Shown one piece after another: positions 23,926-35,559 of a DNA stretch of 64,000 nt. A model generated the notes under the pieces. The model did no database searches, was not told the origin of the DNA, and saw only the letters and a program-made list of their open reading frames with translations. Source of the DNA: Phascolarctos cinereus. Lineage: Eukaryota > Chordata > Mammalia > Diprotodontia > Phascolarctidae. The stretch lies in assembly GCF_002099425.1 (NCBI RefSeq), contig NW_018344253.1, positions 124,001 to 188,000 on the forward strand, given 5' to 3'. Position 1 is the stretch's first letter. Each line of letters starts with the position of its first letter. The translations under genes were made by a program, and so were the position numbers.

Positions 23926-24178
23926 AATAATAATAATAATAGCTAGCACTTACATAGCATTTTAGGAATTGCAAAGCACTTTGCAAATATGATATTATTT
24001 TATCCTCATAACAATCCTGGGGGCAGGTTCTATTATTGTCCTCATTTTATAGTTGGGAAAACTGAGTCTGAGATTAAGTGACTTGCCCTGGGTCACATAA
24101 GCCAGTAGGTGATTGAGGTTGTATTTGAACTCAGGTCTTCCTAACTGTGCTGCTCACCAGGATAGCAACCTAGCTGTG
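23926..24178 (-). mobile_element. CORE-SINE, antisense
   Basis: From (AAT)n tail sequence through agctagcacttacatagca and ttgccctgggtcacataagc to a tRNA-like head ending caacctagctg. Confidence 0.8.
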
Positions 24179-24249
24179 AGCCTTTTCACTCCGTCAGACT
24201 GCCCTATTGTTACTTCCTGTTGCTCTTCTCCAGCTTCCATTAGCCAGAC

Positions 24250-24684
24250 TAGAAGTGACATTTCTGAGGGCCCTTGAGACCTTTCCAGGGAGTCATAAGG
24301 TCAAAACTATTTTCATCATAGTACTATGATGTTATCGATCTAATAAAATATTCCTGTTTTCCAACTAGATAGTTGTAAGGCCAGTTTTTGTTCACATACT
24401 TCAACTAAAATATATCCCAATAGATTAAATGGAGCAGATAAGAGAATCCAGCTGTCTTCTATTAAGTTAGATAGTAAAGAGATCTGCAAAAATATATAAA
24501 ACAACAGTACTCTTTTTTTTTTTTGCTTTGGCAAATAATTATTTTTCACAAAAATGATACCTATGTTAACATATGAACAAATATTTTCAAAATGTGTTTT
24601 AATTTCTAATGCTATAAATACCAATAGTTAGAATTGTTAAGAGTGTAAAGGGCTTTCTGAGATCAGCAAATTTAAGAACCACTG
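24250..24684. mobile_element. hAT-type DNA transposon relic
   Basis: The sequence ends in tttaagaaccactg, the terminal inverted repeat form of hAT elements. Inside are gagaatccagctgtcttcta and aagagtgtaaagggctttct, familiar from an ancient mammalian hAT family (Zaphod/Charlie-like). The left terminus is not clear. Confidence 0.6.
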
Positions 24685-24907
24685 ACTTAGATGATCTTGC
24701 CCCTTTTCCAAGATGCAGCTCCTGAACCTGAGAAAGAAGCCTTTTTAGGGAGGATACCTTTTGTATTTGGTGCATCCAAGGCATTTTCCAGATGTTTGTC
24801 TGGTTGTACCCACCAGCCACGATACTCCATGACACACTGCCAGTAACATATGTGAGCCACACAGAATTGTTTGCTGTAGTTCAAGTTGTTGGGTATGCCT
24901 CAAATTT

Positions 24908-25182
24908 CTCTCCAGCTAGGTGGATGAGTGGCTAGAGTACTGGGCATAGAATCAGGAAGACTCACCTTCGAGTTCAAATCTGGCCTCAGACACTTAATGG
25001 CTGTGTGATCCTGAGTAAGTCACTTAACCCTGTTTGGCTCTGTAAAATCTGTTTTCCCAATTTGTAAAATGAGCTGGAGAAGGAAATGGCAAACTATTCC
25101 AGTATCTTTGCCAAGAAAACCCCAAACGGGGTCATGAAAAGTCGAACGCAATTGAAAAATGACTGAACAACAAAAAATTTCT
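24908..25182 (+). mobile_element. CORE-SINE, long form
   Basis: Head agctaggtggatgagtggct, then gtgtgatcctgagtaagtca, ending ctgaacaacaaaa. It is the last repeat before the repeat-poor TRERF1 3' UTR. Confidence 0.85.
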
Positions 25183-25509
25183 CTCCAATAGTCCAACAAT
25201 ATTGCCATGCTTACCCAATAATCAAGCACATAATGCCAGGGAGCTAATACAAATAATAAGAGAACCGCCATACCCTCCCCCATTCCCACCTCCATATAAA
25301 TATACATTTGGAGGTTACTGATTAGACCTCAAAGGTTTTGTTTTCTTACTTCTCTCTGAAAATCCATCAATATGTTAAGGAGTTATCATTTCTTTAAGTG
25401 TGGCATCTCTCAAAATACTATGATCATTTCTTTTAAATTGCAAAAACCTGTCTCTAGGTTAAAATAAAGTCCTCAAACCCCTACCTTTTAAGGAATGCAC
25501 CTTTTTAAA

Positions 25510-28500
25510 GGATAAGTCAATAAATCATCTTTATTTGTTACATATGATGTTTATATATAACTTTGCTTCCCAACCTCAACCTTTAAAAAAAAAAAGGCAA
25601 CCCATAGCCATTTAAAAGAATTTTGGCTTGCCTTAACAAAAACAGAAAAATGTCAAGGAACATCTTTAGCAAAATGTAATTATAAAATTCACTAGAAAAC
25701 ACTGTTCTGTTTTGGCTGAAATGAGACATAAAGTTCTTTATTTTTTCTTTCTTTAAAAAAAACACACACACACACAAACACAACACATCACAAAAGGAAA
25801 TACTATGAATATGTCATACAAAGCGCTTTGGCAATGTACCAAATATACTGCATGCTGGGAAAATACAGCCAAACACACCAAAGATCATGAAATCAAACTC
25901 AAAAATGGCACAAACCTGAATAAATTACATCCAGCAAAGAGAAGGCATGCAAGCGAGCCGTTGAAAACACAACATCAGGAAGTAATAACAGGAACCAAAC
26001 GTAACCACAGCTTTAAAATGTTGTTTTCCTTTTTAATACATTAAACTTTTTTTTTCAAAAATACTCTTCTTTACAATAGAACTCCTAGAAAATATTTACA
26101 CCCTTCTGCTAATAAAATATAACAGCAGTTAAATATATCTGAAAATAAGATGGGCTTTTTTTTCCATAAAATATATCTGTTAACTTTTTCTGTACAAGCT
26201 TTCTCAAAGAGGACTAGATTCACTAGTGAAAACATCTGAGAGTAAACATCAATCTTATTGAAGACATTAACCATTAAAAGTGAAAAGTGTTGTTTACTGT
26301 TTTGTTTTTTTTGGAGAGGGAAGAAGCCAAAACAAGATATTGATGCAGGCAGAATATATTTTTGTTTTAAGGAAAAGTAAAAGTAGAAAGGTAAGTGCAT
26401 TCTTTTAATATGAATTTGATTCTTTTGTGTATAAATGATCAGAAAATACGAATTCAGGAACTGGAACCATCTGTCTGTGAAGGGAAAATTCTTTGGTTAT
26501 TTAATGTCAATAGCATTATGTGGAACTAAGTGGAAAGTTAAATAAAATTGTGCCTTCTGAGTTTTGTCTCTTTAATGTTGAAAACTGGGACACGTGAGTC
26601 ATCCTCTAAACAGAAGGAATGCACCAACTGTTTATAAACTCTGTATGTTTTTTATGTTTGACAAACAGACTTTCAGATCCCAGAGACTGCTGTGACCTTG
26701 GACCCAGAAACAGGGCTACCCTAGAACCATCCTACTAAATCTGGGGTCAATTTACTCAGGGGCATGACTGGCCTGGGGGTTCAACCATCACACCCATGAC
26801 ATGGAAGGTCCTGGGTTGAATAGTTTTGTAATGGTTTCACAACATAGGGGAAGGGCTGCCAGAAACCCCTCAAAACATGCAAAAAAAAAGTTCATTTAAA
26901 AGATGCATGAAATTTGAGGCTTCAAAACCCATCTGAAACGACAATGAATGACATACAACTATACATATATATTTTAAGCAGAGGGAGAGGGAAACTAGGA
27001 AATTCCATTTTTTTTAAAGCACAAATTGATTGAAACGAGGCTCATTTGTTCATTTGCTTATAATTATTCTTGTCATTCTACTCTGAGGCTTTTGTGCATA
27101 AGCCAGGAGTGAGGCTGAGCTGCCTGAGTGATGAAAGATACTAGCTGGCCTCTTCCCGGAAGGATGTTCGCCGGAGGGTGTTGAAAGGCCGCTATGAGAA
27201 GTGGCCAGGTTCTTCTCTCCTGAAACCCCCTTACTCCTTCTCTAATCCTATCCAATGCCAAGCCACTGATGGGGGGGTATGTTACTCACTGGATCAGCAC
27301 AAGAAACCAGAGTCCTCAGAGACAGAGAATGAGAGAAGATGGGTGGGAAAAAGGAAGGCCAGAAGCCTCCAAAAAGGTTTAAAAAGTCACATGGCATTCA
27401 CTTTACAGTGGTTGTCTGTGAGAACACTGTTCCCTACCAGATTGTATCCCAACCCTGGAACCTCTCTAGTTTCCCCTAGTATAGTGGAAGACAGTCTGTC
27501 TTGTCTGAAGAGGAGAAGTATCTGAGCTAATATAAACTACTTGTAAAAGAATTGGAAGATTTATTACTTTCAAGTATGCACAGTAACACTGCTGTCAGGG
27601 TCAAGGGAAGGGGGAGCCCAGCTGTGTCTTGAGAGAACCCCAAAAATTACTTTAGTAAATCATTCATACTAAGCATATTCTGGGTCTGAATGCTAGAACA
27701 CTGTGGCCAAAGGGGTGTAGTGGAATCACCATGGGCCTCTTTCACTCAGTATTTCCCTTGTTTATGATCACTTGTTGGCTTGGCAAACCCTTCCTCGTCC
27801 CATAGTTAGTACAGAGGTAAACTTCAGTCCAGCATCTGTGAGTCCAAGCTAAATCCTAATGAGTTTTCACAGTACTTCTAAATGGCACAAGGTCTTGTTT
27901 CGGGCTCCCCTGTTGAGTGTGAACAATGGTACTGAAAGGAATATGAACCTCCTATCAGCTACCTTGTTCTACAAAGAAAAGCCTGTTTCCTAAGACAACT
28001 CCTTACCTTAAGAAGTCCACTACTCTCTCTCCCTCCCTACAAATGGAAGAACTCCCAACCTGCTATATCAGTATACCTCGTACTTCTAATAGGCATGTAG
28101 CCTGGGATCCCCCTCACCCCTTCTAACACCACAGTAGCTGTCACCAGTGAGGTCAGGGTCACCAAATGTGGCCCTCCTAACAAGCAGCATTTTAATCCCA
28201 AGTGGGCTCCACCCACAGAAGCATTAGTTCTGTTCTCCCACCCGGGGGAATGGTAAACTACTGCCTCATTAAGAACCCTGATGGAGAGAAGCCTGAGAAT
28301 ACGTAGCACTTTGATTCCTGTAAAGAGAACCACCATTTACAAGAAAGGCAGTGTGAAGGTGGACCTTCATTCACATTGGCTCAACTTATCCAAAGATGTG
28401 TATGAAGGAACAATGACAGAAAAGGGCCCATTTTGCCCAATTTACTACCATGCATCCAGTTGCAAAGATATAGTGGGACAATGGAATGTGGACTCTTGCA

Positions 28501-28954
28501 CTGCCTGGCAAAGCATGGCTCGAGTCCCCAGCCTAAATCTGTAGTGCCCTCCAGGGACGTGAGAAGCTCTGGGCAAAATGTGAACTTGATGCCTGAGATT
28601 TGAAATCTTTCCCATGAAACATCTAGGGGAAAATGGAGACGGAAACATCAGGCCCACCTTCACTAGCTGTCAGGAGTGAACTCATGAGAACATAACCCAG
28701 ATGGAACATTTCTTAAAGATATTTGTGCCAATTATTTATTTCCCTCCCACCCCAAAAAAAAAATTTTTTTAAGGGAAAAAAATAAAGATTTTTGTTTTTC
28801 TTTCTTTCTTTCTTTTTTTGGACCTGAATAAAAGGAACTCCTTTTTAAAACATGTAGTTTAAAATGGTTGCAAACAATGCAGGCAGTCATGGATTTCTGA
28901 CCAGTAAGGATGAGCGCCAAGGGCCTGAACTGTCTCTCAGGGAGACAGGATTCT
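25510..28954 (-). other. TRERF1: Probable TRERF1 3' UTR
   Basis: From the TAA stop down to about 25.5 kb I see no SINE, L1, L2 or hAT copy, while both flanks are full of them. Such depletion over more than 3 kb suggests a long conserved 3' UTR. Minus-strand AATAAA signals occur at 25530-25535 and 25737-25742 as distal candidates. One at about 28,733-28,738, some 220 bases past the stop, could give a short UTR. The exact 3' end cannot be decided from sequence alone. Confidence 0.5.
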
Positions 28955-29273
28955 TTACAGTTCTGTGTCACCCTGCAGCAGAGTGGTGTCATCGTCCAAG
29001 AGGAGGTCTGTGTCCACCACTTCAGTCTCTTCGATGACGCCTCCCAACTCCTGGACGACATCATCACCGAGAATGTCGACATCTTCCACATGTTTTATTA
29101 AGCTCAGATGGTCCAGGGGAATCAGCCCGGGTCCCACTGGCCCAGTAGTCCTCTCAATAGCAGCTGCCATTTCGGCGGCGACTGCAGCTTTCTGGGCTTT
29201 CTGCCTCTGCTGTTCCTCCTGTTGTCTGTGTGTCTTCATGTGGGCATTACGGCTTTTGATCTTGAAAAATACC
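28955..29273 (-). CDS. TRERF1: TRERF1 last coding exon (second zinc finger, C-terminus)
   Basis: The exon encodes the second half of a C2H2 finger ([15 protein letters not shown]), a Gln/Lys/Ala-rich helix ([13 protein letters not shown]), the segment [20 protein letters not shown] and an acidic end ([22 protein letters not shown], then TAA). This matches the recalled human TRERF1 C-terminus almost residue for residue. TRERF1 (TReP-132) is a nuclear ELM2-SANT zinc-finger regulator linked to CYP11A1 transcription with SF-1 and CBP/p300, and to HDAC complexes. The acceptor is cattttcacag, then GGTATTTTTC. The first G completes the Lys codon (AA|G) from the previous exon. An L1 begins only six bases beyond the acceptor AG, so branch point and pyrimidine tract are L1-derived (see findings). 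Confidence 0.93.
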
Positions 29274-29279
29274 CTGTGA
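29265..29279 (-). repeat. L1 target-site duplication, copy holding the used TRERF1 acceptor
   Basis: aaaaataccctgtga. On the minus strand this reads tcacag, then GGTATTTTT: the acceptor AG plus the first nine exon bases. An identical copy lies at 30,102-30,116. Confidence 0.95.
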
Positions 29280-30101
29280 AAATGATAAATGTTGGAGAAG
29301 ATGTGGGAAAACTGGAACATGAATACATTGCTGGTGGAGCTGTGAAATGATCCAACCATTCTGGAGAACAATTTGGAACTATGCCCAAAGGACTACAAAA
29401 ATGTGCATACCCTTTGATCCAGCAATAAACACTTCTAGGGCTATATCCCAAAGAGATCAAACAAATGGGAAAAGGACCCACATGTACAAAAATATTCGTA
29501 GCAGCTCTTTTTGTGGTGGCAAAGAATTGGAAATTGAGAGAATGCCCATCAATTGGGGAATGGCTGAACAAGGTGTGGTATATGAATGTAATGGAATACT
29601 ATTGTGCTATAAGAAATGATGAACAGGCTGACTTCAGAAAAACCTGGAAAGACTTATATGGTCTGATGGTGAGTGACGTGAGCAGAACCAAGAGGACTTT
29701 GTACACAATAACAGCCACGTTATGCGATGACTAATATTGTTAAACTGCACCCTTCTCAGCATTACAAGGATCTAAGACATCTCCAGAAGCCTCGGGATGG
29801 AAAATGCTGTCCACATCCAAAGAAAGAACTATGGAAGTAGAATCACTATCACTTATTTTTATCTTCTGTTGAGTTTTGTTTCCTCTTTCTGATGGTTCCT
29901 CCTATTGGTTTTAATTTTTACTTACAACTTCACTAATGTGAAAATATGTTTAATGGGAATGTAAATGTAAAGCCTATATCAGATTGTGTGCCATCTTGGG
30001 GAGGGGGGGGAGGAAGGGGGAGAAAAATTTTCAACTCAAAAGCATATGGAAGTGATTGTTGATAAATCAAAATAAATTAATAAAAAAAATGCTATCCAAA
30101 A
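29280..30101 (+). mobile_element. 5'-truncated L1 inserted at the TRERF1 splice acceptor
   Basis: The 822-bp insert begins within the L1 ORF2 C-terminal region (gttggagaagatgtgggaaa), runs through ORF2-derived codons (GEWLNKVWYMNVMEYYCAIR) and the 3' UTR, and ends in an A-rich tail. It lies antisense to TRERF1. The identical 15-bp duplications at both ends show target-primed insertion. Similarity to the marsupial L1 consensus as I remember it suggests a moderately young copy. Confidence 0.95.
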
Positions 30102-30116
30102 AAAAATACCCTGTGA
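30102..30116 (-). repeat. L1 target-site duplication, decoy copy of the TRERF1 acceptor
   Basis: Identical to 29,265-29,279. On the minus strand it is preceded by the ancestral intron end (ctctgtatctctcttgca), so it remains a strong acceptor-like site about 837 bases upstream of the used one. Confidence 0.95.
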
Positions 30117-30221
30117 TGCAAGAGAGATACAGAGAGGTTGACGAGGTTCACAGACAGATTAGGTTTTTCCATACCTCCCTTTTCTCAGCAGAGAGGAAGG
30201 AGGACTCTACAAAAAAAAAAA

Positions 30222-30715
30222 TTACACTTTTTATTTTAATATTCATTTTTAAAAATTTTGAGTTCCAAATTCTCTTCCTACCTCCAGTCCCTCCCCAACC
30301 ATTAAGAAGGCAAGCAATATGATATCAATTATACACGAAGTCATGCAAAATTTATTTCCATATAACATAGTTATGTTACCAAAAAAAAAAAAAGCAAGAG
30401 AAATCTAGTACCCAGAGTTCAGTCATTCTCTCTTTGGAAGTGGGTAGCATTTTTTTTCAAAATGGGTCCTTTGGAACTGTCTTGGATTACAGTATTGATT
30501 AGAACAGCTAAGCCTTTCACAGTTGATCACTGTTACTGTGCACAATGTTCTCTTGGTTCTGCTGGCTTCACTTTTCATCAATTCATAGGTCTTCCCAGAT
30601 TTTTCTGAAACCACTTTTCCCCTCTCCCCCACTATTTCTCATAACACAACAGTATTCCATCACAATAGTATACCACAGCTTGTCCAGCCAGTCTCTAGGC
30701 AGGAGGAATGGTGAA
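30222..30715 (-). mobile_element. L1 3' end, opposite orientation to the acceptor L1
   Basis: Antisense L1 3' UTR and ORF2 end (tttgagttccaaattctctt, cagcttgtccagccagtctc). Its 3' end faces that of the L1 at 29,280-30,101 across about 120 bases. Confidence 0.75.
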
Positions 30716-32900
30716 AAGAATATTGCATCCATTATAGGGTCACAGATCCAGAGGTGGAATGGGACCTCAGAGGCCCAAGGAGGTTAACTGGCCTTGCATG
30801 GTGTAATAGAAAACACACTGGCTGGGCAATCAGAGGACCCACATACTAACATCCTATCTTTGTGACCTTGGGCAAAGCACCTCCCTGGACTTTGGTTTCC
30901 TCATACATAAAATGAGGAAGCCGGAGACTCTGAGGTCTCTTCTAGCTTTCGATATATGATCCCAAGGATCTGAGATGGAATTTGAACCTGTGGCCTACTG
31001 ACTCCAGATCCTGTGTTCTTTTCACCGTTTCATGCTGCCAGTGCTGTGTGTGTGGTCAGCGTATTAATTATTTTTGCTTACTCATTTTTCTCTTTGTTAC
31101 AAGAGAGTAGCCAATATGAGTAGGGTGGGGAGTTCATTCAGAAATGACAAGGTTGTCTAAAGAAGAGGCATCAATAAAACTCTTCTTTTTTAGTTTTTCT
31201 TTTTATTTTTAAAGATTAGATTTTCCCAATACTCAGTACTTGGAAGTGCTGCCTTAGAATCTTGGAGTCCTAAAGTGTTAGAGCTGAAGGAGGTGTGTGT
31301 ATCAGGAATCTAATTCTATCCTCTTCACCAAGTGGGAAACTGAAGCCCAGAAAGCTGTGCTTTTCTAGGGGCAAAGGAGCAATGGAAGGGCTCTTTCTAC
31401 TCTACCACGGCTGCCTCACAGGATGGGGAGGATCTCTAAGTTCTCCTTTGTGGTGGTGGGGGAGGGTGTTTAAAAGGCCCTTTATTTCTGAGCTCTGAAG
31501 TGTCTCCTTCCTCCCCCACTTTCTATTCTCTTCTTATACCTTCCTCTTTCCTTTCTTTCCCTGTAGACAAAGCAGTGGACATGCAGAGAATAATGGGGCT
31601 AAAATGTGTTGGGTATCAGGGAGGTGTGGTCCAGGATGGGGGCTGGCTCTGTGTTCAGGGCACATGGTGGTTAACAATGTAACATCACAGACCATAATAA
31701 TGAAAGGCATACAGCCACTTGAAGGTCAAAAATAAGTTTTTTTGGATAATGTCACTAAAACTGTCCTTTGTCCCCATCTGGAAGGATAAGAAGAGCTAAG
31801 AAGAGAAAAAGAAGAAAGAATATTCTAGTCAAGGCCACTACATATCTGCCCTTTAAAAAAGAAAAGGATTGTTAATACAATGAGACCTATATGAAGTGCT
31901 AATGTGCTATCAACAGCGCCAGAACTGTGTAGACACTGACTCTAAACACTTATCTAAAAAACAAAGGCAAAACATGAAAGGAAGGCAGACAGAATGTACT
32001 TCTTTGTTTATTATCTGTTCATTTGTTTGACTCTGCTCTGTTAAATGCTAAGAGATCCAGGTAAGATTTTATTCCTTATTTTTGTATGTTTATTTGACTA
32101 TTTGTCTTTCTTGACAGCAATAGGGTGAACAGAGTGCTGGGCTTGATGGTTTTACATTCCACCTGATACTCACTAGCAACATAACCATCATATTCTCTGG
32201 GTCTCTGTTTCCTCATCTGTAAGAGAGAGAAAATGAAACCCAAAGACCCTCCCTCCGAGAATGATTTGGAAGGCTCAAATGAGAAAACAAAGGTAAAAGC
32301 ACTTTGCAAACTTTAACACTATCATTCTGAGACAGGCCTGTGATTTTAACGGGACAGGGAAATCTCTCAGTAGGGAAACTCCCTCCACTGACACAGATCA
32401 ACAACTCACACTGTAACTTATCATCTTAGAGAGTTGCCCAAAGCATTGAAACTTGCCTCTTGTGACAGAGCTAATATATGCCAAAGGCAGAACTTGAACC
32501 CAGGTCTTCCTGACTCCAAAGCTGGCTCTATCCTTTACATCATACTGCCTTCTCCGTTATTATTGTTGGTATTATTGTTATTGTTTTAGTTATAATAAAT
32601 ACTTCAAACAGAAAATATGACATGCCTCCAGCCATTAAGACATTTGCCCTTTTATAGAAAAACGGGCCCAAACCAGGGAGTCCTTCCAGTGCGCTTACGT
32701 CACTCAAATAAAGACTTCTCTTTGACAGTCTTTACTGTATCCTAGAAAGCTACCACCTTAGACACAGCTCACAGTTAATTCCTGTCCTTTATCTTTCAGG
32801 CCTCCATCACAGGAGAACTGCAGCAATAGTGAAAAGGTTGCTTTGGTACAGAGATGACAAATTAAATCCAGTCTCTTAAAGTAACAGACATTATAAAGTA
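30715..32900. other. TRERF1 last intron, mostly unassigned
   Basis: MIR-like scraps near 30,790-31,030 and 32,100-32,310. A full CRE-like ttacgtcac occurs at about 32,695-32,703. No exon is visible. Confidence 0.4.
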
Positions 32901-32905
32901 AAGGC

Positions 32906-33415
32906 CACAGTTAATAACGAAAGCTAGCATTTACATAGTGCTTCAAGGTTTGCAAAGCACTTTACAAATAGTATCACATTTGATCCTCATGACAAACTTG
33001 GGTGGTAGGCGCTATTATTATCCTTATTTAGTAGAAGAGGAAACTGAGGCAGGCAGAGGTTAAATGACTTGCCCAGGATCACAGAGCTAGTTAAGTGTCT
33101 GAGACTGGATTTGAACTGTGGTCTGACTAAGCTTCAAGTCCAATGCTATTCACTGCACTATCTAGTGGCACAGTGGATAGAGCACTGGACTTGAAATCAG
33201 GAAGACTCATCTTCATGAGTTCAAATCCAACCTCAGATACATACTAGCTGTGTGACCCTGGGCAAGTCACTTCACCCTGTTTCCTCAGTTTCTCATTTGT
33301 AAAACGAGTTAGAGAAGGAAATGGAAAACCACCCCAGTATCTTTGCCAAGGAAATTCCAAAATGGGGTCACAAAAAAAAATGGGGACATGATTGAAACAA
33401 CTCAACAACAATTTA
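32906..33415. mobile_element. Two CORE-SINEs head to head without spacer
   Basis: The antisense copy covers 32,906-33,162 and the sense copy 33,163-33,415; their tRNA-like heads touch at ctatctag/tggcacagtggatag. Arms of about 250 bp form an imperfect palindrome inside the last TRERF1 intron. Confidence 0.85.
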
Positions 33416-33424
33416 GCTGCCTTT

Positions 33425-33780
33425 AGTTAAATTCGGTTATACGCTAGGAGTAACACAGGAAGACTCGTATGAACTGACCCAGACTAAAGAAAGCAAAGCC
33501 AGAAGGGCAATACGCACAAGAACATAAATGAAAATCATGGCACTAGGACGCTGAACTCATTGTTTGTAATCAGTAATCTTTGTCTTCCTAATCCCTTCAG
33601 GGAATTATGGGTACAAAATGTTTCCTATGTTCTTAGACACGGTCATCCTTTCAGTTGGTTTTCACTTACTTGATATTTGTTATGAGCAAGGTGTGTTTGT
33701 ACTGGGGGGTTATATAAGGAAATGAGTGATACAAAAGAAAATAATAAACCTTAACTTTTTAAAATAAAAAAATAAAGAAA
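33425..33780 (+). mobile_element. Old L1 3' end
   Basis: ORF2-end-like gaactgacccagactaaaga, then a 3' UTR with ttcagttggttttcac and an A-rich tail. Confidence 0.55.
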
Positions 33781-34016
33781 GAACAAGTTAACTTCCTTCT
33801 TCTGAACTAACAAGAATCCTTTTACCTTCTGCATTCGGGACGCCTTATTTTCTGTTATATACATCTATCTACCAGTTGTATTTTACCACTATTAGATGAA
33901 AAACTCCTTGAGAGCAAGAACTACAGTTTATTAGGCCTTACTTTTCTCTGAAAGTCTACCACAATGCTCTACGTATAATTAATGTTAGCTGACAATGAAC
34001 AAAACTGAACGGTATC

Positions 34017-34201
34017 AGGGGCAGCTGGGTGGTGCAGTGGATAGAGCTCTGGCCTTGGAGTCAGGAGGAGCTGAGTTCAAATCCAGTCTCAGACATACAA
34101 CACATGACACTTACTAGCTGTGTGACCCTGGGCAAGTCACTTAACCCCGACCGCCTAGCAAAACAACAAACAAACAGCAAAACAAAACAAACAAAAAAAA
34201 C
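34017..34201 (+). mobile_element. CORE-SINE with A-rich tail
   Basis: ggggcagctgggtggtgcag to a (CAAA)n tail. Flanks ctgaacggtatc and ctgaatggtatc look like a slightly decayed target-site duplication. Confidence 0.85.
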
Positions 34202-34286
34202 CTGAATGGTATCTAATTATAATGACCAAATGAGACCCTGAAGAAGAATCATGATAAGGAACCTCCCTCTCTTTAATGCAGAGGTA

Positions 34287-34525
34287 GGCAAAGGAATAAG
34301 CATTTCTATAGCACCTTCCATGTGCCAGGCACTGTGCTAAGCCCTTTACAAATACTACCTCATTTGACCCTCATAATAATCCTGCACTGTAGGTGCTATT
34401 ACACCCATTTCACAGTTGGCAAACAAAGGCTAAGTGATTTGCCCAGGGTCACACAAATAGTATGCATCTAAGGCTGGAAAAATTCAGGACTTTCTGATTC
34501 AGGCCCTATTATGCAACCACGTGGC
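34287..34525 (-). mobile_element. CORE-SINE, antisense
   Basis: Contains tgtgccaggcactgtgctaa, ctcatttgaccctcataata and ttgcccagggtcacacaaat. Confidence 0.75.
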
Positions 34526-34881
34526 AGTGTGGAATATTGACTGTACTATCAAAGATGGCCAATGTATTGGTTGGTTTTGCAAAACTGCTGTTTTCCTTTC
34601 TTTTAAAAAATACTTGTCATACAGGATGGCCTGCTGGGTATGAAGAGGGAAGGAGGGATAGATCTAAAAATGAATGTAAAGGAACAATAAATATCATCAA
34701 TAAAAATTTTAGAAACAAGATTTTAAAAGATTATTTGCTGACTTTAAATGTGAGCCTGACTCAGCCTTCCTCTTTCCTGGCTGAAGAGCACATGCCTTCT
34801 TAACCTAGGGTCTTACTGAACAAGAAGAACTGAATCCAGTGCAATGAGCGGATTCAATCTGTCGATCCTGGTCTTACTTAC

Positions 34882-35090
34882 TTCCCACACTCCTTGCAGG
34901 GGAAGACAGTGGTTGGGTCGGTCTCACCGCTTGCTGTGCTGTGAGCCGGTGAGCTCTTCACAGAACAGTAGCCGCTCTGGGCACCTTGTTTCTGCTTTGC
35001 AGGGGGAACCGAGCACCGGGCTTTAGCCACCTGGTTTGTGCCACCGTGGATGCGGGCATGGCCATTCAGTGCCTGCCGAGAGCTGAACAC
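34882..35090 (-). CDS. TRERF1: TRERF1 exon joining zinc fingers 1 and 2
   Basis: The 209-bp exon has a good acceptor (ttcttacccag) and donor (GGGAA|GTAAGT). It begins [17 protein letters not shown], which completes the first C2H2 finger, and continues through a Ser/Thr/Lys-rich linker ([30 protein letters not shown]) to FPCKECGK, the start of the second finger. Each finger is thus split by an intron, and a Cys pair is separated from its His pair in both. The exon starts in phase 0 and leaves two bases (AA) for the last exon. The sequence is near-identical to human TRERF1, as expected of a conserved regulator. Confidence 0.93.
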
Positions 35091-35559
35091 CTGGGTAAGA
35101 AAGGGGGTACACGTGACATCTACAGTCTCGAAAATAATATTAATAACAGTAAGTAATAGCTAACGTTGTAGGAAAATGCAGGGTTTCCTAGGAACACTCT
35201 TAGATTGGGAAGTACCACCCTGCTCAAGGCTTTGGACAGAGCTGGAATCTATTCATTTCCAGAAGGGGACTGAGTAGCCTTTGCTCCCTTCTCTTCGGTC
35301 ATCTTCTCTCAATCAGCACCAGAGACAGCACCCCGGAGGCTCTAACCCTTTCCTCTCCAAAACTTGTGTCCTGGAACCCTGCTGACCACACTAGTGACTG
35401 TATTCCCTGGCCCATTATTTCATACAGGGCCCCAAACACGTAGAGACTCTCCATCTTCTCATAAGGCAGGGAGCTTTTAACCCATTTATCTTCTAAATTT
35501 CTACCACAAAGGCCTGTTGTACTGATTAGGTACAACTAAAAGGACTAAACAACAAATTC

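Noticed and set aside
29465-29734. 89-codon plus-strand open frame (GEWLNKVWYMN...)
   Set aside because: It is the C-terminal part of L1 ORF2 in the 822-bp insert, not a host gene.
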